A stretch of DNA of 6,088 bases from an uncultured Bacteroidota bacterium (lineage in GTDB: Bacteria > Bacteroidota > Bacteroidia > Chitinophagales > Saprospiraceae), in NCBI GenBank assembly GCA_937926185.1, contig CALEYM010000166.1:1-6088 (forward strand). The letters run 5' to 3'. A program made the position numbers and the translations under genes. Numbering within the stretch: position 1 is the stretch's first letter; the number at the start of each line of letters is the position of its first letter. The notes beneath the pieces were generated by a model. That model saw nothing but the letters and a program-made list of their open reading frames with translations, had not been told where the DNA came from and made no database searches. This document shows, in pieces, positions 1 to 5,234 of this stretch.

Positions 1-957
1 GTCAATGGTATTCCGGGCGCGGTTTCTCCTAATATTCCGGAAAGTATCTTCTGGTTCTCCAATATTATCATCCTGACCTCCGGCACCATTTTCTGTATGT
101 GGCTGGGCGAACGGATCACCGATAAGGGCATCGGCAACGGCGTGTCGCTGATCATTATGACCGGTATTATCGCCCGCCTGCCGCAATCTTTCGTGTTTGA
201 ATTCCAAAAATTGTTCGGCGACGGCCAATTACTCCTGTTCTTTATCGAACTGGCCTTCTTCTTTATCATCGTGATGGCCACGGTGCTGGTCATACAGGGC
301 ATACGGCGCATTCCCATACAGTTCGCCAAACGAATGGTCGGACGCACCGGCGGTTCCCTGCCGCAGTCCAGCGCGCGGGATTACCTGCCGCTCAAAGTCA
401 ACTCCGCCGGCGTAATGCCCATCATCTTCGCCCAGGCACTGATGTTTTTGCCGGCCACGGCTTTCCAATACCTGTCCGGCGAAGACGCCCAGGCGGGAGG
501 CCGCATTCACATGTTCAACGATATTTACTCGCTTGGATATAACCTGGTGTTCTTCGTCCTGATCGTCGTATTCACGTATGTTTATACGGCCCTGATGATC
601 AACCCCACCAACTACGCGGAATACCTGAAACGCAGTAATGCCTTCATTCCGGGCGTAAAACCGGGTGAAGCGACTGCCGCCTATATCGATAACATCATGA
701 CCCGCATAACCCTGCCGGGCGCGGTATTCCTCGGACTGATCGGCGTACTGCCTTCCTTTGCCGCCACCCTCGGCGTCAACCAGCAGTTCGCCCTGTTCTT
801 TGGCGGCACCACGCTGCTCATCATGGTGGGCGTGGCGCTGGATACGCTGCAGGTCATTGAAAGTTACTTACTGACAAAAAAATACGACGGTTTGATCAAA
901 TCCGGACGCATTCAGGGCCGCACTACCCAGGGCATCCAGGTCGGTCAACCGCAGTAA
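1..957 (+). CDS. secY: SecY, protein translocase channel subunit (5' end outside window)
   Basis: SecY forms the membrane channel of the Sec translocon with SecE/SecG; it exports unfolded proteins driven by SecA and inserts membrane proteins delivered by ribosomes. The reading frame is open from base 1, so 318 C-terminal residues are visible of a family norm near 440; the N-terminal third lies upstream. Window residues 33-56 hold the conserved segment beginning MWLGERITDKGIGNG. Several hydrophobic membrane segments follow (about residues 76-100, 136-156, 178-201, 235-251 and 262-280). The cytoplasmic loop carrying GRTGGSLPQSSARDYLPLKVN lies around 114-134 and the next one, NAFIPGVKPGEAT, around 213-225. 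The latter has Lys where E. coli SecY has the functionally important Arg357; I recall Lys as usual in Bacteroidota. The stop is TAA, and map starts only 9 bases later, so the two are probably cotranscribed. Identification is very secure. Confidence 0.97.
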   Translation, partial: VNGIPGAVSPNIPESIFWFSNIIILTSGTIFCMWLGERITDKGIGNGVSLIIMTGIIARLPQSFVFEFQKLFGDGQLLLFFIELAFFFIIVMATVLVIQGIRRIPIQFAKRMVGRTGGSLPQSSARDYLPLKVNSAGVMPIIFAQALMFLPATAFQYLSGEDAQAGGRIHMFNDIYSLGYNLVFFVLIVVFTYVYTALMINPTNYAEYLKRSNAFIPGVKPGEATAAYIDNIMTRITLPGAVFLGLIGVLPSFAATLGVNQQFALFFGGTTLLIMVGVALDTLQVIESYLLTKKYDGLIKSGRIQGRTTQGIQVGQPQ

Positions 958-966
958 ACAAATATC

Positions 967-1812
967 ATGGCAGGTCTCTTTAGCAGCGGTTCGGAGGGCA
1001 AAAAAGTCTTCTACAAAACCGACGAGGAAATCGAATTGATGCGGGAGGCCAATCTCGTGGTGTCCAAAACGTTGGCCCACGTCGGTAGTATTCTGAAACC
1101 GGGCATTTCCGGCCAGGAAATTGACAGCATAGCGGAAGCATTTATCCGCGACCATCGCGGGCGCCCGGCCTTCAAAGGTTACCACGATTTTCCAGCCTCC
1201 CTCTGCGTGTCGTACAACGACATCGTGGTGCACGGTATTCCGAGCAAACGCGAGTTTCGCGAAGGCGATATCGTTTCCGTGGATTGTGGGGTAGAGCTGG
1301 ACGGATACTTCGGCGACGCCGCCTTCACCTTTGCCCTCGTAGGCGTGGAAGAACCCGTCATGGAACTGCTTCGCGTGACATACGCTTCTCTCTACAAAGG
1401 TATCGAACAGGCCGTCGCGGGAAAACGTGTAGGCGATATATCCTTCGCCATCCAGTATTACTGCGAACGCGAACACCCTTACGGTATCGTGCGGGAACTG
1501 GTCGGACACGGCATCGGTCGTTCCATGCACGAAGACCCAGAAGTGCCCAATTATGGCAAACGGGGCAAAGGCCCCCTTCTGCAACCCGGACTGGTGCTGG
1601 CCATCGAACCCATGGTCAACATGGGCGTCAAGGAAGTTTATCAGGCCGAAGACGGCTGGACCATTCATACCAAAGACCGGAAACCCAGCGCGCACTACGA
1701 ACACTCGGTGGCCGTGCGCAAAGGAAAACCGGATGTTTTATCCGATCACCGGTATATTTTGGAGGCAATAAAAAATAATCCTTCGGTGCAAGAAATTTCG
1801 CCGAAAAGTTAG
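967..1812 (+). CDS. map: Type I methionine aminopeptidase
   Basis: This cytosolic metalloenzyme removes the initiator methionine from nascent proteins when the second residue is small. The 281-residue protein has the pita-bread fold signatures and all expected active-site residues: His89 (in VVHGIP), the metal ligands Asp106 (VSVDCG) and Asp117 (YFGDAAF), His181 (GHGIG, metal ligand), His188 (MHED), and ligands Glu214 (AIEPM) and Glu245 (HYEHS). The start at 967 is the only ATG before the conserved core; residues 1-13 (MAGLFSSGSEGKK) form a short extension before the usual YKTDEEIELM beginning, and the next Met is residue 25, inside the core. It has no zinc-finger-like N-terminal linker, so it is a short type I enzyme, at the long end of the usual size because of small additions at both ends. 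It lies between secY and infA as in many Bacteroidota. No Shine-Dalgarno sequence is visible. Confidence 0.97.
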   Translation: MAGLFSSGSEGKKVFYKTDEEIELMREANLVVSKTLAHVGSILKPGISGQEIDSIAEAFIRDHRGRPAFKGYHDFPASLCVSYNDIVVHGIPSKREFREGDIVSVDCGVELDGYFGDAAFTFALVGVEEPVMELLRVTYASLYKGIEQAVAGKRVGDISFAIQYYCEREHPYGIVRELVGHGIGRSMHEDPEVPNYGKRGKGPLLQPGLVLAIEPMVNMGVKEVYQAEDGWTIHTKDRKPSAHYEHSVAVRKGKPDVLSDHRYILEAIKNNPSVQEISPKS

Positions 1813-1821
1813 AACTTTGCA

Positions 1822-1846
1822 GCCCGAAATTTTAACGGGCATTTTT
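1822..1846 (+). promoter_or_regulatory. Hairpin over the infA translation start region, with a possible weak promoter just before it
   Basis: A five-base-pair GC stem (GCCCG at 1822-1826 with CGGGC at 1836-1840, 9-base AT loop) is followed directly by ATTTTT and then the infA ATG. As RNA it would be a weak terminator-like or start-masking hairpin. Immediately upstream, 1812-1819 reads GAACTTTG, one base off the Bacteroidota -7 box TAnnTTTG, but I see no -33 TTTG at the usual spacing. A separate infA promoter with a structured leader is therefore possible but weakly supported. Confidence 0.3.
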
Positions 1847-2065
1847 ATGGCAAAAGAAGACCTGATTAAACAAGACGGCGTAGTGACAGAAGCACTTTCC
1901 AATGCGAATTTCAAAGTTCGCCTGGAAAACGGACATATCATCCTCGCCAATATCTCCGGCAAAATGCGCATGCACTACATCCGCATTATTCCCGGCGATA
2001 AAGTATCGGTCGAAATGTCGCCTTATGATCTGACCCGCGGTCGCATTATTTACCGCTACAAATAA
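1847..2065 (+). CDS. infA: Translation initiation factor IF-1
   Basis: IF-1 binds the A site of the 30S subunit and helps IF-2 and IF-3 select the initiator tRNA and start codon. The protein is 72 residues, the same length as E. coli IF-1, and is one S1-like OB fold. Recognisable blocks are MAKEDLIKQDGVVTEAL at the N-terminus, NFKVRLENGH (residues 21-30), ISGKMRMHYIRIIPGDKV (36-53) and SPYDLTRGRIIYRYK at the C-terminus. An in-frame TTG at 1817 would add ten residues, but the ATG at 1847 gives the canonical MAKED start and the exact family length, so I chose it. It follows map after 34 bases and precedes rpmJ, a typical arrangement. No Shine-Dalgarno sequence is visible; the start lies just after the small hairpin at 1822-1840. 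Confidence 0.97.
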   Translation: MAKEDLIKQDGVVTEALSNANFKVRLENGHIILANISGKMRMHYIRIIPGDKVSVEMSPYDLTRGRIIYRYK

Positions 2066-2121
2066 AAGCGCCCCATAAATACAGGATTTTGACTTAATAC
2101 AACTGCAAAATAATAACCGAC

Positions 2122-2238
2122 ATGAAGGTTAAACCGTCGATAAAAAAACGCTCCGTTGATTGCAAGATCGTGCGCCGCAAAGGCAAGCTCTACGTCATCA
2201 ACAAAAAGAACCCCAAATTCAAACAACGTCAAGGATAA
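2122..2238 (+). CDS. rpmJ: 50S ribosomal protein L36 (bL36), zinc-free form
   Basis: L36 is the smallest protein of the large ribosomal subunit and helps hold 23S rRNA structure. This 38-codon gene starts MKVKPSIKKRSVDCKIVRRK and ends PKFKQRQG, matching the family at both ends and in length. The zinc-binding form has Cys11, Cys14, Cys27 and His33; here those positions are Ser, Cys, Asn and Phe, so only Cys14 remains and no zinc ribbon can form. The cysteine-poor form is, to my knowledge, usual for Bacteroidota. The gene lies 56 bases after infA. It has no clear Shine-Dalgarno, only an A-rich leader (AAAATAATAACCGAC) before the ATG. Its stop codon abuts the T-run that opens the first repeat element. 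Confidence 0.95.
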   Translation: MKVKPSIKKRSVDCKIVRRKGKLYVINKKNPKFKQRQG

Positions 2239-2333
2239 TTTTTAGTTATGAGTTATGAGTTATAAGTTATGCGTACCGACGCTAACGAATTGCTCCTGAC
2301 TCATAACTCATCACTCATAACTCATAACTCATT
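2239..2333 (+). repeat. Element A: inverted heptamer array (28-bp hairpin) filling the rpmJ-rpsM gap
   Basis: After the rpmJ stop and a run of five T come four AGTTATG-type heptamers (2244-2271; the third is AGTTATA). A 30-base unique loop (2272-2301) follows, then four complementary CATAACT-type heptamers (2302-2329; the second is CATCACT). Aligning 2244-2271 with 2302-2329 gives a 28-bp stem with only two mismatches, both in the paired variant units. The stem ends four bases before the rpsM ATG at 2334, so the folded RNA would reach the start region of S13. This is the position occupied by the S4-binding leader in the E. coli alpha operon, but the sequence and shape here do not resemble that pseudoknot. 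Repeat and pairing are seen directly; any function is inference. Confidence 0.9.
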
Positions 2334-2711
2334 ATGGCTCGTATTGCTGGTGTTGACTTGCCCCGGAATAAAAGAGGGGTCATCGGACTGACCTATATCT
2401 ATGGTGTAGGCGCGTCGAGCGCCCGGGACATCTTGTCCAAGGCCGAAATCGATGAAAACACTAAGGTGGAACAGTGGACGGACGACAATATTAAAACCAT
2501 CTCCCGTATCCTGGCCGACGAATACAAAACGGAAGGCCAGCTGCGCTCCGAGGTGCAACTGAACATCAAACGCCTCATGGATATCGGTTGCTACCGCGGC
2601 CTGCGTCACCGGAAGGGGTTGCCCCTTCGCGGCCAACGCACCCGCACCAACGCCCGTACCCGTAAAGGAAAACGGAAAACGGTGGCCAACAAGAAAAAAG
2701 CTACGAAGTAA
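2334..2711 (+). CDS. rpsM: 30S ribosomal protein S13 (uS13)
   Basis: S13 sits in the head of the small subunit, contacts 16S rRNA, the P-site tRNA and, through intersubunit bridges, the large subunit. The 125-residue protein begins MARIAGVDLPRNKRGVIGLTYIYGVG, carries the helix-two-turns-helix region in its N-terminal half, and has the family hallmark RGLRHRKGLPLRGQRT at residues 88-103. A highly basic tail (104-125) with TRTNARTRKGKRKT should thread toward the tRNAs. Length and ends agree with bacterial S13. The ATG at 2334 is the only start that gives the canonical MARIAG; upstream sequence is the repeat array and contains no Shine-Dalgarno. As first gene of the alpha-operon portion it is the usual point of control in other bacteria. 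Confidence 0.98.
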   Translation: MARIAGVDLPRNKRGVIGLTYIYGVGASSARDILSKAEIDENTKVEQWTDDNIKTISRILADEYKTEGQLRSEVQLNIKRLMDIGCYRGLRHRKGLPLRGQRTRTNARTRKGKRKTVANKKKATK

Positions 2712-2838
2712 ATGAGGGTTTAGAGGGTTTATGAAGGTTTATGAAGGTTTATGAAGGTTTATGAAGGTTTATGGGGTTTAGTTTCTAAACCATCTCAACC
2801 ATCTAAACTTTCTAAACTATCTCAACCATCTCAACTTT
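2712..2838 (+). repeat. Element B: opposed decamer and nonamer arrays in the rpsM-rpsK gap
   Basis: Directly after the rpsM stop there are seven purine-rich units ending GGTTT. They are ATGAGGGTTT (2712-2721), AGAGGGTTT (2722-2730), four exact ATGAAGGTTT copies (2731-2770) and ATGGGGTTT (2771-2779). After a short turn come pyrimidine-rich nonamers of the form [AC]AAC[CT][AT]TCT (2787-2831), then a partial unit to 2838. The two arms are roughly complementary (GGTTT against AAACC). The apex is a clean six-bp stem (2775-2780 with 2786-2791, loop GTTTC). Because the left period is mostly 10 and the right is 9, the full stem would need bulges and is less perfect than elements A and C. An AT-rich leader of about 24 bases separates it from rpsK. 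Confidence 0.88.
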
Positions 2839-2862
2839 AAAAAATAAAATATTTCAAATACA

Positions 2863-3255
2863 ATGGCAAAAGGCGCTGCAAAAAAAGTCGTAAAGCGTAA
2901 AGTAAAAATCACTCCCGAGGGGATGGTCTACATTCAGGCCAGCTTTAACAACATCATTATCTCCATTACCAATAAACAGGGAGAAGTGGTGTCCTGGTCG
3001 TCGGCTGGCAAATCCGGCTTCCGCGGCTCGAAGAAAAACACGCCTTATGCTGCCCAGGTGTCGGCTAACGACGCCGCCAAAACGGCTTTTGAAGCCGGTA
3101 TCCGTTCGGCGGAGGTTTATGTAAAAGGTCCGGGCTCAGGCCGCGAAGCTGCTATCCGCGCGATCGACCAGTCCGGCATCAAAGTGACCACCATCAACGA
3201 CGTAACCCCGATGCCGCACAACGGCTGCCGCCCGCCCAAACGCCGGAGGGTGTAA
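2863..3255 (+). CDS. rpsK: 30S ribosomal protein S11 (uS11)
   Basis: S11 lies on the platform of the small subunit, near the mRNA exit and the P/E-site codon-anticodon region. The 130-residue protein has a basic N-terminus (AAKKVVKRKVK), the beta-strand segment VYIQASFNNIIISITNKQGEVVSWSSAG (22-49), GFRGSKKNTPYAAQ (52-65), the glycine-rich KGPGSGREAAIRAI (88-101) and the nearly invariant C-terminus DVTPMPHNGCRPPKRRRV. The Asn120-Gly121 pair matches the E. coli Asn-Gly site reported to become isoaspartate. The ATG at 2863 gives MAKGAAKK and full length. The leader is AT-rich (AAAATATTTCAAATACA) without a Shine-Dalgarno. It precedes rpsD by 32 bases. Confidence 0.98.
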   Translation: MAKGAAKKVVKRKVKITPEGMVYIQASFNNIIISITNKQGEVVSWSSAGKSGFRGSKKNTPYAAQVSANDAAKTAFEAGIRSAEVYVKGPGSGREAAIRAIDQSGIKVTTINDVTPMPHNGCRPPKRRRV

Positions 3256-3287
3256 CATTAAAAAAGAATTGACCACATTTATATAAA

Positions 3288-3902
3288 ATGGCTCGTTATA
3301 CTGGACCAACCACCAAAAAAGCCCGCACGTTTGGCGACGCGATCTACGGGTATGACAAATACTTCGAACGCCGCAAATATCCGCCCGGACAACATGGCCT
3401 GACCCGTAAGAAAAAGACGAGTTCGGACTATGCCCACCAGTTGTCGGAAAAACAAAAAGCGAAATACACGTACGGTGTTTTGGAGCGCCAGTTCCGCCGC
3501 ACCTTCGTCAACGCTACGCGCCGGCACGGTGTAACGGGCGAAGTACTGTTGCAACTGCTCGAAGCGCGTTTGGACAACACCGTTTATCGCCTGGGAATTT
3601 CCCCGACCCGCAAGGGCGCCCGCCAATTGGTGGGTCACCGCCACATTACGGTCAACGGAAACGTGGTGAATATTCCCTCCTATTCGCTCAAACCGGGCGA
3701 CGTGGTGGCCGTGCGCAGCAAATCCAAAGGACTGGAAATGGTAACCACCCACGTGGGCGCCAAAACCAGCGACGTGCGAAAATTCGGCTGGCTGGAATGG
3801 AACCCGGATAAAATGCAGGGCACCTTCCTGACCTATCCGCAACGAGATCAGATACCGGAAAAGATCAATGAACAGTTGATCGTCGAATTATACTCGAAAT
3901 AA
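3288..3902 (+). CDS. rpsD: 30S ribosomal protein S4 (uS4), cysteine-free form
   Basis: S4 is a primary 16S rRNA-binding protein that nucleates assembly of the 30S body and lines the mRNA entry tunnel. The 204-residue protein starts MARYTGPTTKKARTFGD, has YPPGQHG at 31-37, and carries the S4 RNA-binding domain at about 93-155 (ARLDNTVYRLGISPTRKGARQLVGHRHITVNG and SYSLKPGD). The end, NEQLIVELYSK, matches the family C-terminus. It contains no cysteine at all, so the N-terminal zinc site of some S4 proteins is absent. In E. coli S4 represses its own operon by binding the leader before rpsM; here the same position holds repeat element A, but binding is unproven. No Shine-Dalgarno is visible; the leader is A/T-rich. 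Confidence 0.98.
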   Translation: MARYTGPTTKKARTFGDAIYGYDKYFERRKYPPGQHGLTRKKKTSSDYAHQLSEKQKAKYTYGVLERQFRRTFVNATRRHGVTGEVLLQLLEARLDNTVYRLGISPTRKGARQLVGHRHITVNGNVVNIPSYSLKPGDVVAVRSKSKGLEMVTTHVGAKTSDVRKFGWLEWNPDKMQGTFLTYPQRDQIPEKINEQLIVELYSK

Positions 3903-3915
3903 TCCGCATAATAGA

Positions 3916-3953
3916 AAAACGGTTGGCCTTCGGTTTCGGATGCCAACCATTTT
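3916..3953 (+). terminator. Terminator- or attenuator-like hairpin between rpsD and rpoA
   Basis: A perfect seven-bp stem, GGTTGGC (3921-3927) with GCCAACC (3942-3948), has a 14-base loop and is flanked by AAAAAC on the left and ATTTT on the right, so the A and T tracts can extend it. This is the form of a modest, bidirectional-looking intrinsic terminator. Since rpoA follows on the same strand with no recognisable TAnnTTTG promoter in the gap, partial read-through or a processing role is more likely than full termination. Confidence 0.5.
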
Positions 3954-4019
3954 CGCGTTTATGCCGACCCCGCCTCCGAAGATCAAAATGTCTCATTTAC
4001 AGCATCCAGCATTTCAAAT

Positions 4020-5018
4020 ATGAGTATACTCAATTTCCAGAAGCCCGACAAAATCCTGCTTCAAAAGGCTACCGACTTCGAAGGCATCTTTGAATTCAAA
4101 CCGCTCGAACCCGGCTTCGGCCAAACCGTCGGCAACTCGCTGCGCCGCGTATTGCTTTCCTCCCTGGAAGGTTATGCCATCAGCGCCGTGCGCATCGGCG
4201 GCGTGGATCACGAATTCGCCACCATCCGCGGCGTCGTGGAAGACGTGGTGGATATCGTGCTGAATATGAAACAGGTGCGCCTGAAACCGCTGATCCAGGA
4301 CGACAAAGGCCAGCCGGAAAAAATCTACCTCACGTTCAGCGGACGGGAAGAATTCCGCGCCGGCGACATCGAGGAGTTCACCAACGTATTCAAGGTGATG
4401 AACCCCGATCTGCTCATCTGCCGCATGGAACCCTTCGTGACCCTTGAGCTGGAACTCACCATCTCCAAAGGCCGCGGCTACCAGCCCGCCGACGATGGCG
4501 CTCCCAAAGACGCGATCATCGGCGTGATCCCCATCGATGCCATTTACACCCCCATCAAAAACGTCGCCTATAAAGTGGAAAACACCCGCGTAGGCCAGCG
4601 CACCGACTACGAAAAACTGACCATCGAAGTGAAAACGGACGGCACCATCCACCCGGAAGACGCCATCCGCGAAGCCAGCCGTATCCTGATCCAGCACCTG
4701 ATGCTGATCACCGACGACAATATCACCTTCGATACGCCGGCCAGCCGCGAAGAAAACGTGGTGGACGAACACATCCTCCACATGCGCAAACTGCTGAAAA
4801 CGTCGCTGGAAGACCTCGACCTCAGCGTGCGCGCCTACAACTGCCTCAAGGCCGCCAAAATCAACACCCTGGCCGAACTGGTCCGCTACGATACCCACGA
4901 ACTGCTTAAGTTCCGCAATTTCGGTAAAAAATCGCTCGTCGAAATCGAAGAACTCCTGCAGGACAAGGGCCTGACCTTCGGCATGGACCTGTCGAAGTAC
5001 AAACTGGACGAAGAGTAA
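4020..5018 (+). CDS. rpoA: DNA-directed RNA polymerase subunit alpha
   Basis: The alpha subunit dimerises to start RNA polymerase assembly, and its C-terminal domain contacts upstream promoter DNA and activators. The protein is 332 residues, close to the E. coli length of 329. The N-terminal assembly domain (about 1-235) shows NSLRRVLLSSLEGYAISAVRI (39-59), HEFATIRGVVEDVVDI (64-79) and KGRGY (150-154). After a linker (about 236-255) the C-terminal domain (256-322) has LDLSVRAYNCLKAAKINTLAEL and FRNFGKKSLVEIEELL. Arg271, Asn274, Lys304 and Ser305 align with the DNA-contacting residues Arg265, Asn268, Lys298 and Ser299 of E. coli. The start is preceded by ATTTCAAAT and no Shine-Dalgarno. It lies 117 bases after rpsD, behind a terminator-like hairpin; its stop abuts repeat element C. 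Confidence 0.98.
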   Translation: MSILNFQKPDKILLQKATDFEGIFEFKPLEPGFGQTVGNSLRRVLLSSLEGYAISAVRIGGVDHEFATIRGVVEDVVDIVLNMKQVRLKPLIQDDKGQPEKIYLTFSGREEFRAGDIEEFTNVFKVMNPDLLICRMEPFVTLELELTISKGRGYQPADDGAPKDAIIGVIPIDAIYTPIKNVAYKVENTRVGQRTDYEKLTIEVKTDGTIHPEDAIREASRILIQHLMLITDDNITFDTPASREENVVDEHILHMRKLLKTSLEDLDLSVRAYNCLKAAKINTLAELVRYDTHELLKFRNFGKKSLVEIEELLQDKGLTFGMDLSKYKLDEE

Positions 5019-5114
5019 TTTTTTAGTGATGAGTGATGAGTGATGAGTGATGAGTGATGAGTGATGAGTGTAATCTTCTCAGACTCATCACTCATCACTC
5101 ATCACTCATCACTC
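5019..5114 (+). repeat. Element C, inner part: T-run plus inverted AGTGATG/ACTCATC array (32-bp perfect hairpin)
   Basis: The rpoA TAA is followed by six T (5019-5024). Six exact AGTGATG copies then run from 5025 to 5066 with a partial AGTG to 5070. After TAATCTTCTCAG come four exact ACTCATC copies and a partial ACTC (5083-5114). Bases 5038-5069 pair perfectly with 5083-5114, a 32-bp stem with a 13-base loop; because the arrays are periodic the stem can slip in steps of seven. The T-run and stop-codon junction has the same form as in element A. Seen directly; function unknown. Confidence 0.92.
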
Positions 5115-5197
5115 CTTCTTGTTCATTTATTTTTTAACAAGTGTAGTAACCGTCGAGCGTTGAGAGTAACGGGGCGTCGGGTTGAGGGGTCTAAAAA
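5115..5197 (+). other. Spacer inside element C, with an imperfect tandem duplication
   Basis: This 83-base spacer separates the two right-hand arrays. It contains a T-rich stretch (5125-5135) inside a weak six-bp stem (CTTGTT at 5118-5123 with AACAAG at 5136-5141). It also holds two similar adjacent blocks, 5145-5164 and 5165-5186, both beginning AGTAAC, sharing CGTCG and ending TTGAG. I see no gene and no convincing Bacteroidota promoter in it. Confidence 0.5.
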
Positions 5198-5234
5198 ACT
5201 CATCACTCATCACTCATCACTCATCACTAAAAAA
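5198..5234 (+). repeat. Element C, outer right array: forms a 37-bp terminal inverted repeat with 5019-5055
   Basis: Four exact ACTCATC copies plus ACT (5198-5228) are followed by a run of seven A. Together 5198-5234 is the exact reverse complement of 5019-5055, including the homopolymer end (T6 on the left, A6 on the right). The whole element C is therefore bounded by a perfect 37-bp inverted repeat, and this array competes with 5083-5114 for the single left array. The remaining 38 bases before rplQ (5235-5272) are unique and contain no clear Shine-Dalgarno apart from an AGG eight bases before the ATG. Confidence 0.9.

Noticed and set aside
868..1704. Long open frame on the minus strand opposite map (278 codons)
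   Set aside because: It lies wholly opposite secY/map, resembles no family I know, and arises from the codon bias of the real gene, whose catalytic residues are all present.
1817..1846. TTG start giving infA ten extra residues
   Set aside because: The ATG at 1847 gives the exact 72-residue family length and the canonical MAKED start; the extension overlaps the leader hairpin.
2088..2118. TTGAC-like promoter between infA and rpmJ
   Set aside because: It has no matching -10 at 17 bases and does not resemble the Bacteroidota TTTG / TAnnTTTG form.
2239..2333. CRISPR array
   Set aside because: Units are only seven bases, directly adjacent without spacers, and inverted around a loop; this is a simple inverted tandem repeat.
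2269..2392. Short open frame from an ATG in the left arm of element A that runs out of frame into rpsM
   Set aside because: About 40 codons of repeat-derived sequence with no start signal; a leader peptide is possible but nothing supports it over chance.
2731..2770. Similarity of the element B unit ATGAAGGTTT to the rpmJ start ATGAAGGTTA
   Set aside because: Nine matching bases, but L36 codons are constrained (MKV) and no further similarity extends beyond the unit; treated as coincidence.
4014..4898. Long open frame on the minus strand opposite rpoA (294 codons)
   Set aside because: Antisense shadow of rpoA with an unusual Phe/His/Gly/Val-rich composition; rpoA is unambiguous.
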